This document shows, one piece after another, positions 34,586 through 43,333 of a DNA stretch of 64,000 nt. The position numbers and the translations under genes were made by a program. The stretch comes from Alkalihalobacillus sp. LMS6 (lineage in GTDB: Bacteria > Bacillota > Bacilli > Bacillales > Bacillaceae_D): NCBI RefSeq assembly GCF_024362765.1, contig NZ_CP093302.1, forward strand, positions 2,417,564 through 2,481,563. The letters are read 5' to 3'. Within the stretch, counting starts at the first letter, position 1; the number at the start of each line of letters is the position of its first letter. Under the pieces are notes generated by a model, which saw only the letters and a list, made by a program, of their open reading frames with translations, had not been told where the DNA came from and did no database searches.

Positions 34586-34627
34586 CACCCTTTTTAGGTT
34601 CTTGTTGTAATGTAACCAAAAAGGGTG
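34586..34627 (-). promoter_or_regulatory. Hairpin that sequesters the carboxyltransferase ribosome binding site
   Basis: CACCCTTTTT + GGTT (34586-34600, one bulged A) pairs with AACC + AAAAAGGGTG (34614-34627), 14 bp in all. On the minus strand the 3' arm holds GGGTGG, the ribosome binding site for the start at 34578. No T run follows, so it is not a terminator. Confidence 0.5.
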
Positions 34628-34637
34628 ACGCTATGCG

Positions 34638-35480
34638 TTAAGGCTGTCTGTGAATAGGCAAGGTGACACATCGAAATGAACCACCTGATTTGATAATCTC
34701 TGAAAAATCAACTTCAATAATCGTATATCCACGATCTCGTAGCGCTTGGTTCGTTTTTTTGTTTTGCGGCAGCGCTAAAATGCGCTTTTCTCCTATCGAC
34801 AGTACATTAACACTTAAATTAAATTGTTCTTCTTTTGAAACTTCAATACAATCGTAACGTTCAGACAGCAGTTGATAAGCCTCGGCATCAATGGCTTCCG
34901 GATATACGAGTGCTTCATGTTTCGAGATTGGTTGAAACACACAATCCAAGTGCAAGTACTTATGATCAAACGGCACCCATTGAAATTGTTTACTACCATG
35001 ATTCTGCTCTAACATGGATAAACTATTTGAGGATGTACGACCACTCGCACCGACATAAATAACATCTTCCGTGACGATGACATCTCCGCCTTCAATTGTC
35101 CCTTCTTGAATAGGTTGAAACGGACGATCTATGGCTTTTAAAAAATTCGCAAGCTCTTTTTCCTCACCTTGTCGAATTTCGCTTTCCATTCGCGCAACAT
35201 ATAATACGTTTTCAATCGTAAATCCGCTATCGCGCATAAAGACTTGTTCAGGAAAGGATGCTTGAGGCGGCAACATTCGCACATTAACGCCTTCAGCCCG
35301 CATCGTTTCTATAAGCGTACGGTGCTGGGAAGAAGCTAATTCTTTATCAATATTCTCTTTCATATACTTCCGTTGCGTTTCGTTGATCGGTTCTTTAATT
35401 GTCATATACGTTGGTTCGCACACAATCACTTCTGTTAATGTATCAAATTCAGATTGACAATAAACGGTTTCGTTTTTCAT
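34638..35480 (-). CDS. ykgA: Amidinotransferase-fold hydrolase, DDAH/arginine-deiminase-like (YkgA family)
   Basis: This 280-aa guanidine-modifying enzyme fold has the acidic pair in EGTIEGGDV (E130, D133), the catalytic His in KYLHLD (H177), and the nucleophilic Cys in GGSFRCVTLP (C271). FPEQVFMRDSGF matches the substrate loop of dimethylarginine dimethylaminohydrolases. It probably hydrolyses an arginine-like compound to the citrulline analogue; the exact substrate is unknown. AGGAGT precedes the start. The gene is separate from the arg operon. Confidence 0.85.
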   Translation of the reverse strand: MKNETVYCQSEFDTLTEVIVCEPTYMTIKEPINETQRKYMKENIDKELASSQHRTLIETMRAEGVNVRMLPPQASFPEQVFMRDSGFTIENVLYVARMESEIRQGEEKELANFLKAIDRPFQPIQEGTIEGGDVIVTEDVIYVGASGRTSSNSLSMLEQNHGSKQFQWVPFDHKYLHLDCVFQPISKHEALVYPEAIDAEAYQLLSERYDCIEVSKEEQFNLSVNVLSIGEKRILALPQNKKTNQALRDRGYTIIEVDFSEIIKSGGSFRCVTLPIHRQP

Positions 35481-35603
35481 GAGTGAATGACTCCTATCTT
35501 TTGAATCAATTCTTTATTAAGATTTGCATAGAGGATTGTAAAAATCAATTTTTTCCATTATATTTTTATATATTCGTATACCTTTTCCTAAGTGTATACT
35601 ACA

Positions 35604-35618
35604 ATAAGGATATCTTAT
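35604..35618. promoter_or_regulatory. 15-bp palindrome upstream of ykgA, possible operator
   Basis: ATAAGGATATCTTAT has arms ATAAG/CTTAT around GATAT. It lies about 125 bp upstream of ykgA in an AT-rich gap that also contains a GTATAC repeat. The cognate regulator is unknown. Confidence 0.3.
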
Positions 35619-35644
35619 CCATTTAAAAGATAAATCATAAAAAC

Positions 35645-35676
35645 GTAAAAATCAGACCAACATACTTGGCCTGATC
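35645..35676 (-). terminator. Intrinsic terminator after the IDEAL gene
   Basis: The minus-strand stem ATCAG-G-CCAA / TTGG-T-CTGAT is followed by TTTTTA. It lies immediately after the stop codon. Confidence 0.65.
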
Positions 35677-35973
35677 TTAATGAAAAGTCAAAAATAAATT
35701 ATAGCCATTTTCAGAAATGGTCTTTCCATTTTTATGACTTTCGATGTGAGACGAGAGCTCTGAAGTAAGAATATAAAATGTTTCCTTATCACGACATTCA
35801 AGCGATTGATCAATTTGCTTTCTTAAATATTGTTCTTTAAAGTAATAACTTGAATACGTAAGAACAGCACGAGCATAGAGAGATTGAACAGTAAGATCAG
35901 TACGAACTTCTAAACTGTTAATAATGTGCAACTGCTTCAGGACATTCTTATCAATGGCAAATGGCTCTTTCAT
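35677..35973 (-). CDS. IDEAL domain protein, 98 aa
   Basis: The C-terminal half carries an IDEAL-domain pattern (YLRKQIDQSLECRDKETFYILTSEL). This short helical hairpin occurs in Bacillus proteins such as competence and adaptor regulators. The rest is helical and soluble. I use the ATG at 35973, with GGAGGGAG upstream; the 15 upstream codons overlap that site. It is divergent from the asparagine synthetase gene and shares its 148-bp upstream region. Function unknown. Confidence 0.7.
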   Translation of the reverse strand: MKEPFAIDKNVLKQLHIINSLEVRTDLTVQSLYARAVLTYSSYYFKEQYLRKQIDQSLECRDKETFYILTSELSSHIESHKNGKTISENGYNLFLTFH

Positions 35974-36052
35974 TGTTCTCCCTCCATCTGTTATGATGAT
36001 ATCGTTTAATTTACTCATGTTTTACCCTGAAAAGAATGGTCATAAACCTGAG

Positions 36053-36080
36053 GGTGTTGGATCTTCCAACCCATTTTTTC
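36053..36080 (+). terminator. Terminator-like hairpin in the asparagine synthetase leader
   Basis: GG-GT-GTTGG / CCAAC-CC forms a bulged 7-bp stem followed by ATTTTTTC, about 45 bp before the start codon. It could be an attenuator, or a weak terminator of incoming transcription. No T-box antiterminator consensus is visible. Confidence 0.4.
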
Positions 36081-36121
36081 ATGCCATTTTTTCATCCTAC
36101 TTATTCGGAGGTGCCTCACTT

Positions 36122-38011
36122 ATGTGTGGTTTTATTGGAGAGCTCTTACACAAACATAACGAAAACAACCACGCTGATGATCAGACGTGGACGGAAGCTT
36201 TAGAGATGATCCACCATCGTGGACCTGACCAAACAGGCGAATATAAAGACGAGTTTGTTCGACTAGGCTTTAAACGCTTAAGCATCATTGACTTAGAAAA
36301 CGGCTCACAGCCTTTTTCTTATCAAGAAGGTCGCTATCAAATGGTGTTTAATGGCGAGATCTACAACTATATTGAACTTCGAGAAGCATTACAAGAGCGA
36401 GGGGTAACGTTCCGCACGCACTCGGATACCGAAGTACTCATTGCGATGTATGCGCATGAAGGCAAAAACATGATCAAAAAACTGCGCGGGATGTTTGCCT
36501 TTGCAATCTGGGATACTGAAGAAAGAATCCTTTTCTGTGGTCGCGACCGTTTCGGTATTAAACCGTTTTATTACATGAGAGACAATGGCCGTCTTCATTT
36601 TGGTTCAGAGCAAAAATCTCTTATGCCTTACATTGATGAAGTGCAAATACGTACAGATTCGTTACAGCATTATGCAACGTTTCAATATGTACCAGAACCA
36701 CATACATTAACAAATCATGTAGAAAAACTATTACCGGGTCACTACTTAACCATTGATGAGCATTTATCAATCGACGTTACAAGCTACAGCGATCGCTCGT
36801 TCTACCAGCACTCTCGCAATCAATCGCTTGAGTCGTTAGTAAACGAAACGAAAGACGTGTTAACAAATTCCGTAGAGAAACATATGCGTTCAGATGTTCC
36901 TGTTGGTTCATTCTTATCAAGTGGCATTGATTCTACCGCAATTGTCGCGCTTGCCAAAGAACGACACCCAGAACTATTAACTTTTACAGTCGGCTTTGAA
37001 ACACAAGGCTATAGCGAGATTGATTTAGCTCAAGACTCCGCAGAAAAATTAGGCGTCCGGAATGTTTCAAAATTAATTACGCCAGAGGAATTTTTAGAGG
37101 AACTCCCTAAAATTATGTGGCATATGGACGAGCCTGTTGCCGATCCAGCAGCTGTTCCCCTCTATTTTGTTGCAAAGGAAGCAGCGAAGCACGTAAAAGT
37201 TGTTTTATCCGGAGAAGGTGCTGATGAATTATTTGGTGGTTATCGGATTTACCGCGAGCCGTTAGATTTAAAATTCTTTGATAAAATACCAAGAAGCTTG
37301 CACCCAGCTTTAAACCGATTTGCGCAACGTTTACCTTCGTCTGTTAAAGGGCGTGGATTTTTATTAAGAGGAACAACACCTATTGAAAAACGTTATGTCG
37401 GGAACGCGTTTATTTTCAATGAAGAGGAAAAGAAAGAGCTGTTTCATTCATATGATGCGTCCCATCCATATACGGATGTGACACGTCCACTTTATGATGC
37501 GGTCCGTCACTATGACGATTCCACAAAGATGCAGTATGTGGACATGCATACGTGGCTTGCTAGTGATATTCTTGTTAAAGCGGATCGTATGACAATGGCC
37601 CACTCGCTTGAATTACGCGTGCCATTTCTTGATAAAGAAGTCTTTGAATTTGCCCGCTCATTGCAAACAGATTTAAAATTAGCAAACAATACAACAAAGT
37701 TTGTTCTAAGAGAAGCGATGAAAGAGATCGTACCAGACTCCATTGTTTCCCGTAAAAAACTCGGTTTCCCTGTACCGATCCGCGTATGGCTTAAAGACGA
37801 GCTGTACAGCTGGGCACAACAAACGATTAAAACGAGCGGTGCGGATGAATATTTCAATAAATCCTTCTTACTGCAAATGTTAGAAGATCACCGCCAAGGA
37901 AAAGCAGACTACAGTCGAAAATTATGGACCGTTCTTTGCTTCATGATGTGGCATGATCTTCATCTTGCTAACAAAAGCAAAAGCGAGAAAGTAAGCAAAA
38001 TTGTCATATAA
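36122..38011 (+). CDS. asnB: Asparagine synthetase, glutamine-hydrolysing
   Basis: AsnB makes asparagine from aspartate with glutamine nitrogen. The N-terminal glutaminase domain requires Cys2 as free N terminus after Met removal, which fixes the start at 36122 (MCGFIGELL, GGAGGTG upstream). HHRGPD and FNGEIYNY follow. The synthetase domain shows the pyrophosphate loop SSGIDST and GEGADELFGGY. Length is 629 aa. B. subtilis has three such enzymes (AsnB, AsnH, AsnO); its asnO lies near yisL, as here, so this could be the AsnO orthologue. Confidence 0.9.
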   Translation: MCGFIGELLHKHNENNHADDQTWTEALEMIHHRGPDQTGEYKDEFVRLGFKRLSIIDLENGSQPFSYQEGRYQMVFNGEIYNYIELREALQERGVTFRTHSDTEVLIAMYAHEGKNMIKKLRGMFAFAIWDTEERILFCGRDRFGIKPFYYMRDNGRLHFGSEQKSLMPYIDEVQIRTDSLQHYATFQYVPEPHTLTNHVEKLLPGHYLTIDEHLSIDVTSYSDRSFYQHSRNQSLESLVNETKDVLTNSVEKHMRSDVPVGSFLSSGIDSTAIVALAKERHPELLTFTVGFETQGYSEIDLAQDSAEKLGVRNVSKLITPEEFLEELPKIMWHMDEPVADPAAVPLYFVAKEAAKHVKVVLSGEGADELFGGYRIYREPLDLKFFDKIPRSLHPALNRFAQRLPSSVKGRGFLLRGTTPIEKRYVGNAFIFNEEEKKELFHSYDASHPYTDVTRPLYDAVRHYDDSTKMQYVDMHTWLASDILVKADRMTMAHSLELRVPFLDKEVFEFARSLQTDLKLANNTTKFVLREAMKEIVPDSIVSRKKLGFPVPIRVWLKDELYSWAQQTIKTSGADEYFNKSFLLQMLEDHRQGKADYSRKLWTVLCFMMWHDLHLANKSKSEKVSKIVI

Positions 38012-38015
38012 CGCG

Positions 38016-38068
38016 AAAGAATCTTCTTGAAGGCGTATCGCAACGTCTTTCAGGAAGATTCTTTTTTT
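38016..38068 (+). terminator. Intrinsic terminator after the asparagine synthetase gene
   Basis: The stem AAAGAATCTTC / GAAGATTCTTT with an inner TGAA/TTCA is followed by seven Ts. Confidence 0.85.
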
Positions 38069-38107
38069 AGTACTTTCGTTTATTTGTCTATAAAGATTTT
38101 TGAACCA

Positions 38108-38554
38108 TTACACTACAGCTTTATTGGTTTCAATGTACGTCAGCAGCTCGTGAAGATCAATCATTGACGCGAGACCAGTCTCCGCTTGTACAAACTGATG
38201 AATAAATGGTGTTTTAGACTGAACATCATTTGTGTCTTGAAATGCCTCAGCCTCGACACGTAAAATGTCGCTCGCCTGATCAACGAGTAGCGCAACGTCT
38301 TTCTCTTGCGAGGTACAAATTAATAACCGGGAATGCCTTGTAATCGTTGCTTTTGTGCCGTTTAAAATTTGATTCATATCTACGACAGCAATCAGCTCTC
38401 CACGAACGAGGACAACCCCTTCTATGACTTTCGCCGTATTTGGAACAGAAGCAATCCCGTTAACAGGTTCGATTGAAAGGAGATTTTGCAAATGCATGCC
38501 ATAGTCTTGCTCGCCTACTGTGAAAAGGAGCAATTTTTCTAATGGATTACTCAT
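38108..38554 (-). CDS. cheW: Chemotaxis coupling protein CheW
   Basis: This 148-aa CheW domain bridges receptors and the CheA kinase. Hallmarks are FTVGEQDYGMHLQNLLSIEPV, IEGVVLVRGELIAVVDMNQIL, and the C-terminal VDQASDILRV. The start has TGGAGG upstream and overlaps the end of cheA by 8 bp, so the two are co-translated. Confidence 0.93.
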   Translation of the reverse strand: MSNPLEKLLLFTVGEQDYGMHLQNLLSIEPVNGIASVPNTAKVIEGVVLVRGELIAVVDMNQILNGTKATITRHSRLLICTSQEKDVALLVDQASDILRVEAEAFQDTNDVQSKTPFIHQFVQAETGLASMIDLHELLTYIETNKAVV

Positions 38555-40502
38555 GATTCATCCTCCACTCATTCTGGAAGTACATGGAGGTATCTAAAAC
38601 CATTGCAATCTTTCCATCTCCAAGGATGGTGGCCCCTAACAACCCCGTCGTTCCTTTTAATAATGAGCCGAGAGACTTTAAGACAATTTCACTGTGGCCA
38701 ACGAAATCATCTACACGTAACGCGACTAACTTATTTTTTTGATATAAGATCACCACCGACCACTCCTCTTGCTCATCCACCTCTATTCCCACAAACGTTC
38801 GCAAAGAGACTACGGGAGTATAGAGACCACGGACATCAATCATTGCTTGATGTTGCGAATAGTGAATGTCTTCCGTTTTGATTGTTGCAGTTTCTAGTAC
38901 AGCAGAGACCGGAATAGCGAATGTGTCGTTGTTAACACGGACAAGTAGTGCTTCCATGATTGAAACCGTTAATGGTAGTGAAATGAAAAAGGTAGATCCT
39001 TCGCCTGGTCGAGAAGCGACTTCAATGGTTCCACCAATCTTTTCTAAATTTGTCTTAACAACATCTAAACCAACTCCTCGACCTGATAAATCGGTTACTG
39101 TGTCAGCTGTACTAAACCCAGATTGAAAGAGAAGTTGAAAGACTTCTTCATCGGTTCGATTTGCTGCATCCTCTTCGGTTAGCAAATCAAGAGACAACGC
39201 TTTTTGCAACACTCGTTCCCGGTCGATGCCACCTCCGTCATCCTCAATTTCAATCACAACCCGGCTACCTTTATAAAAAGCGCGTAGCGTGATGGTTCCC
39301 TTTTCCGCTTTGTGATGAGCCTTTCGTATGTCACGATGCTCGATGCCATGATCAATCGAATTTCTTAATAAATGGAGCAAAGGATCACTTAATTCATCAA
39401 TCAGAGCCTTATCAATTTCAGTTTCCCCGCCTTCCATAACAAAATGAATGTCTTTGTCGACTTCTTTTGCAATTTTGCGGACCATTTTTGGAAATCTAGT
39501 AAATACCGTATCTAACGTCATCATTCGAATAGAGAGCATCACAGATTGCAAATGACTAATGCTCCGATTCATTTTCTCTGCCGTCACCGTTAAATCGGGC
39601 TGTTCAATTTGTTTCGCTAATTGCGCTAACCTACTTTTTTCAATTACAAGCTCTTCAAACATATACATTAAGTCATCTAATTTAGATAGCTGCACACGAA
39701 TGGATTTCTGCACACGTGCATCTGCTGGCTCTCCTTTTTCAACAACCTTTTGTTCCTTCCTATTCACGCTTGCAGTTGACTCGGTTTGCTCAAGTACGAA
39801 ATCTTTCACGTTTACGCTTGTAATCTCGCTTAACCCTTCTATGATTGAAACAACGGCGTGAGCCTCTGACCCTGTTGCTACAATCACTTGAAAACTACGA
39901 TCAAACAAGCCTTCTTCAAGAGCTTCAGTATTTGGACTTGTATGTAAAATTTCTCCTAAATTACTAAGTTCATTCACCACCATATATGCACGAACGCCTT
40001 TTAGCATCGCTTGCTCATCCACTTCAACATGAACCGTTTTAAGTGGAATCCCCTCTTCAAGCGCTTGTTCCAGCATCCGCAACGTATAGCTATCTATATC
40101 AGCTTGCTCAAGCGGACCGACTTCATTTTGGTTCATGCACTGAAGTTGTTGTTCTAACTCTCTCCCATAAGGAAGTTCGGTTCCATTTTCCTCAATCGAT
40201 TCAAGCGAACTATCAAGAAAGTCGACAATCATAAAAAAGAGATTCATATGCTCATCCGTTAAAGACACATTCCCTGTTCTTAAATCGTCTAGTATATTCT
40301 CAAATTGGTGTGTAACATCGGCCATAACAGTGAAATTCATTGAAGCGGCCATACCTTTAATTGTATGCGCCGACCGAAAGACATCGTTAAGCGTAGTCGT
40401 TTGATTGTCCTCTTCTGATAGTTGAGGCAGTTGTTCATTTATAAGTGAAAGATGTTCATGACCTTCTTCAATAAACATCGTTAAGTACTGGTTTTGACTC
40501 AA
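38547..40502 (-). CDS. cheA: Chemotaxis histidine kinase CheA
   Basis: The 651-aa kinase has an HPt domain (H46 in SAHTIKGMAAS), a poorly conserved P2 region, a dimerisation helix pair, an ATPase domain (NSIDHGIEHRDIR, EDDGGGID, GRGVGLDVVKTN), and a C-terminal CheW-like domain. I place the start at the TTG at 40502 because AAGGTGG precedes it by 8 nt and because the product then begins M-SQNQYLTMFIEE, like B. subtilis CheA. cheW follows. No other che or fla gene is in the window, unlike B. subtilis, where cheA lies inside the large fla-che operon. Confidence 0.93.
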   Translation of the reverse strand: MSQNQYLTMFIEEGHEHLSLINEQLPQLSEEDNQTTTLNDVFRSAHTIKGMAASMNFTVMADVTHQFENILDDLRTGNVSLTDEHMNLFFMIVDFLDSSLESIEENGTELPYGRELEQQLQCMNQNEVGPLEQADIDSYTLRMLEQALEEGIPLKTVHVEVDEQAMLKGVRAYMVVNELSNLGEILHTSPNTEALEEGLFDRSFQVIVATGSEAHAVVSIIEGLSEITSVNVKDFVLEQTESTASVNRKEQKVVEKGEPADARVQKSIRVQLSKLDDLMYMFEELVIEKSRLAQLAKQIEQPDLTVTAEKMNRSISHLQSVMLSIRMMTLDTVFTRFPKMVRKIAKEVDKDIHFVMEGGETEIDKALIDELSDPLLHLLRNSIDHGIEHRDIRKAHHKAEKGTITLRAFYKGSRVVIEIEDDGGGIDRERVLQKALSLDLLTEEDAANRTDEEVFQLLFQSGFSTADTVTDLSGRGVGLDVVKTNLEKIGGTIEVASRPGEGSTFFISLPLTVSIMEALLVRVNNDTFAIPVSAVLETATIKTEDIHYSQHQAMIDVRGLYTPVVSLRTFVGIEVDEQEEWSVVILYQKNKLVALRVDDFVGHSEIVLKSLGSLLKGTTGLLGATILGDGKIAMVLDTSMYFQNEWRMNHE

Positions 40503-40519
40503 CACATTCTCCACCTTAG

Positions 40520-40556
40520 CAAAAAAGAATACGAGCGCAAGTGCTCTCGTATTCTT
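40520..40556 (-). terminator. Terminator hairpin just upstream of cheA
   Basis: The minus-strand stem AAAGAATACGAG / CTCGTATTCTTT is followed by T6. It ends the YisL-like transcript and overlaps the region where cheA transcription would have to start. Confidence 0.7.
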
Positions 40557-40583
40557 TATCGGATTTATTCTAATGAAAGTTGA
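40556..40583 (-). promoter_or_regulatory. Sigma-D-like promoter candidate for cheA-cheW
   Basis: On the minus strand, TCAA (40580-40583) and TCCGATAA (40556-40563) are 16 bp apart. The pattern is near the motility sigma-D consensus TAAA-N15-GCCGATAT; six of eight -10 bases match. Its place just before a chemotaxis gene supports it. Confidence 0.4.
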
Positions 40584-40610
40584 TAGCCATCTAGAAATAC
40601 TCCAGAACTG

Positions 40611-40979
40611 CTAACGACCATTTATCCCTAACAGCCAAACCATTAATCCAGAAAATAGAAAGATGCTTATATGTAGCGCAAATAAAGAATAGTTCTTCCG
40701 CTTTAATGCCAGTCGACTCGTTTCAAAAAAGATAAACAGTAAAAGGGCAATTGCCCCTTTCACACTATAATAAGGGGTAAATTGATACATATATAAAATC
40801 ACGACACCTGTTAACAGTAAAAGAACTTGTGTTAACCTGACAAACACGGCAATAAGCTTTCTGCCTGTTTGCAAATCAAACCACGTGAGGATCAACCATA
40901 CGGCTGCTCCGATAAAGAAAAGCGGCCATACATGATTATGAAACTGTAAGTATGGTAAAAAGGTTTGGGCAGGAATCAC
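40611..40979 (-). CDS. yisL: YisL-like small membrane protein (DUF1516/UPF0344)
   Basis: This 122-aa protein has four membrane helices with the arrangement of the YisL family (an N-terminal His-rich edge FHNHVWPLFFIG, then VFVRLTQVLLLLTGVVIL, GAIALLLFIFFETSRL, and a last helix). Function unknown. The start is GTG with GAGGAGGG upstream. In B. subtilis yisL lies close to asnO, which matches the neighbourhood here. Confidence 0.65.
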   Translation of the reverse strand: MIPAQTFLPYLQFHNHVWPLFFIGAAVWLILTWFDLQTGRKLIAVFVRLTQVLLLLTGVVILYMYQFTPYYSVKGAIALLLFIFFETSRLALKRKNYSLFALHISIFLFSGLMVWLLGINGR

Positions 40980-41033
40980 ACGTTGCCCTCCTCTAGCAAT
41001 AGAATAGGTTTCAATTCACCCTTCTAGTATAGC

Positions 41034-41070
41034 ATAAAAATAACTAGCAAGAACCGAGGTTCTCGCTAGT
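41034..41070 (-). terminator. Intrinsic terminator after phoU
   Basis: The minus-strand stem ACTAGC-G-AGAAC / GTTCT-T-GCTAGT is followed by TATTTTT. It overlaps the phoU stop codon and ends the pst-phoU operon. Confidence 0.8.
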
Positions 41071-41713
41071 TTAAATCAAAATGGTGCCCATTCGCTTCAT
41101 AGATAATCCACTCTGATAGATTCGTCGCATAATCTGCAATCCGCTCCACATACCGAGCGATAAAAGCTAGTTGCGTGGTTTCTTCAATATTTTGTTCATT
41201 CACATCTTGTCTGAACAAACGCTTAATAAACTTTCCAAACCGTTCATCAATTACGTCGTCTTCCTTCGCTAGCTGCTGGGCTGCAAACACATCTTTCTCT
41301 TTATAGGCGACGAGTGCTTTTGCGACCATAGCCCGCGCATCTTTTGCCAATGAAGAAAGCTCGCTAATTGTGTCATCGTCTACTGCTGAAATCCGTCGCG
41401 ATACTTTTGCCATATCAACCGCTAAATCAGCAACTCGTTCTAAATCGCCGCTTATTTTCATCACAACAATTAGCTTACGAAGATCACTTGCTACAGGTTG
41501 TTGACGCGCAATAATATCAAAAACTTGCTCATTTAATTCAAGCTCTCGCTTATTAATTTTCTTATCATTCGCTATAATCTCATCTACTTTACTCGTATCC
41601 CCTGTCTCAAAGCAAGCAATGGCCCGATCGAGCTGCACAAGGGTTCGCTCTCCTAATTCCTGAATATGCGTGACGGATTCTTCAAGCTGTTGCACAAACA
41701 TGCTACGTAACAT
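41066..41713 (-). CDS. phoU: Phosphate signalling protein PhoU
   Basis: PhoU is a two-domain helical protein that links the Pst transporter to phosphate signalling. The repeated metal-binding motif (E/D)xxxD is visible as ISGDLERVADLAVDMAK and ARYVERIADYATNL. Length is 215 aa. AAGGGG precedes the start. It is the last gene of the pst operon, 12 bp after the second pstB. Confidence 0.95.
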   Translation of the reverse strand: MLRSMFVQQLEESVTHIQELGERTLVQLDRAIACFETGDTSKVDEIIANDKKINKRELELNEQVFDIIARQQPVASDLRKLIVVMKISGDLERVADLAVDMAKVSRRISAVDDDTISELSSLAKDARAMVAKALVAYKEKDVFAAQQLAKEDDVIDERFGKFIKRLFRQDVNEQNIEETTQLAFIARYVERIADYATNLSEWIIYEANGHHFDLN

Positions 41714-41725
41714 ATGCTTCGCCCC

Positions 41726-42502
41726 TTAACCGAATTGACCTGAAATATAAGCCTCAGTCCGCTTATGTTCAGGATTTGAAAATATTTTTCTTGTATCGTC
41801 AATTTCAATCAGTTCACCCATATAGAAAAATGCGGTCTTGTCAGAAATCCGTGCCGCCTGCTGCATGTTGTGTGTCACGATCACAACGGTATACGTTCCT
41901 TTTAAAGACGTAATTAGTTCTTCAATTTTTGTTGTTGATAATGGATCAAGCGCACTCGTTGGCTCATCCATTAATAATACTTCTGGCTTTGTTGCTAGCG
42001 CACGAGCAATACATAAGCGCTGCTGTTGCCCACCTGATAAGCCCATGGCGTTTTTACTTAGTCGATCTTTCACTTCATCCCAAAGAAACGCTCCTTTTAA
42101 ACTAGTTTCAACAATTTCATCCAATTCTTTTTTCTTACGAACACCATGAACACGTGGACCATAGGCGACATTTTCATAAATTGACTTTGGAAACGGGTTC
42201 GGTTTCTGAAACACCATTCCGACCTGTTTACGAAGATCCGCTAAGTCCATTGATGTATGCAACAGATTCTGCTCGTGATAGTTCAATTCTCCCGACATTT
42301 TAATCGTTGGATTTAACTTTGACATTAAGTTTAATGTTTTGATAAACGTCGTCTTTCCGCAACCGGACGGACCAATAATCGCCGTCACTTCTTTTTCATT
42401 TAACGCTAAACTAATATTTTTTAACGCATGATTTTGTCCGTACCATAAATTAAAATCTCTTACTTGATAAACTGCTTTGGTTTCTTCTAACGTTGCCACC
42501 AT
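41726..42502 (-). CDS. pstB: Phosphate ABC transporter ATP-binding protein (second copy)
   Basis: This 258-aa ABC ATPase powers the PstSCA phosphate importer. Walker A is [10 protein letters not shown], the signature is [15 protein letters not shown], and Walker B is [13 protein letters not shown]. The start has GGAGGAGG upstream. Like B. subtilis pstBA/pstBB, there are two tandem copies; this one is the downstream copy and has the shorter N terminus. Confidence 0.95.
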   Translation of the reverse strand: MVATLEETKAVYQVRDFNLWYGQNHALKNISLALNEKEVTAIIGPSGCGKTTFIKTLNLMSKLNPTIKMSGELNYHEQNLLHTSMDLADLRKQVGMVFQKPNPFPKSIYENVAYGPRVHGVRKKKELDEIVETSLKGAFLWDEVKDRLSKNAMGLSGGQQQRLCIARALATKPEVLLMDEPTSALDPLSTTKIEELITSLKGTYTVVIVTHNMQQAARISDKTAFFYMGELIEIDDTRKIFSNPEHKRTEAYISGQFG

Positions 42503-42519
42503 ATTAAGATGCCTCCTCC

Positions 42520-43323
42520 TTAACCAAATCGACCAGAAATATAGGCTTCCGTTTGCTTATGATCAGGATTACTAAATAATTTCTCCGTAGAGTTTGTTTC
42601 AATTAATTCACCGTTGTAAAAGAATGCCGTTCGGTCCGATACACGAGAAGCTTGCTGCATATTATGCGTTACCACAACAACCGTATATTGTTTCTTTAAC
42701 TCGATCATTAATTCTTCTACTTTTGCAGTGGCGATCGGATCTAGTGCTGAAGCTGGTTCGTCTAGTAAAATGACTTCTGGCTTTAATGCGAGCGTGCGCG
42801 CAATACATAAGCGCTGTTGCTGTCCTCCAGAAAGATCAAGTGCAGACTCGTGCAAACGGTCTTTCACTTCATCCCATAAAGCCGCTTTCGTTAACGACTC
42901 TTCCACGATGCCTTTCCATTCTTTCTTCGGCACACCGTGAAAACGGAGTCCGTGGGTCAGATTATCATAAATCGACTTTGGGAATGGGTTTGCTTTTTGA
43001 AACACCATCCCAATTTCTTTGCGCAGCGACACTACATTAACCGCGTCACTCAACAAATTCACATCTTCATACATCATTTTCCCTGTAACGCTTGCTGATG
43101 GAATCAAGTCGTTCATCCGGTTAATACTTCTTAAAAATGTCGATTTCCCACAGCCTGAAGGACCAATTAACGCAAGAATTTCATTGCGATTGACTGCTAA
43201 AGAAAGGTCTTTAACAGCGTGGTTCTTTCCATAATAAATGTTAATGTTTTCTGCTTTTAGTAACGTGTTTTCCGTTACAATCTCAGTCTGTTGTTCTTCT
43301 TTTCGAACGGTTAAAGTTGACAT
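42520..43323 (-). CDS. pstB: Phosphate ABC transporter ATP-binding protein (first copy)
   Basis: The 267-aa PstB has Walker [11 protein letters not shown], signature [15 protein letters not shown], and Walker [14 protein letters not shown]. It is clearly paralogous to the next gene, with an extra 20 or so N-terminal residues. The two may form a heterodimer. The ribosome binding site is AGGAGG. Confidence 0.95.
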   Translation of the reverse strand: MSTLTVRKEEQQTEIVTENTLLKAENINIYYGKNHAVKDLSLAVNRNEILALIGPSGCGKSTFLRSINRMNDLIPSASVTGKMMYEDVNLLSDAVNVVSLRKEIGMVFQKANPFPKSIYDNLTHGLRFHGVPKKEWKGIVEESLTKAALWDEVKDRLHESALDLSGGQQQRLCIARTLALKPEVILLDEPASALDPIATAKVEELMIELKKQYTVVVVTHNMQQASRVSDRTAFFYNGELIETNSTEKLFSNPDHKQTEAYISGRFG

Positions 43324-43333
43324 GGAATTCCTC

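Noticed and set aside
34586-34627. Inverted repeat as terminator of ykgA
   Set aside because: No T run follows in the direction of transcription; better explained as a structure over the next ribosome binding site.
35924-36121. 66-codon N-terminal extension of asparagine synthetase
   Set aside because: The enzyme needs Cys2 as N terminus, and GGAGGTG precedes the ATG at 36122.
36004-36121. T-box riboswitch before asparagine synthetase
   Set aside because: Only AGGGTG of the antiterminator consensus is present, and the leader is too short for stem I.
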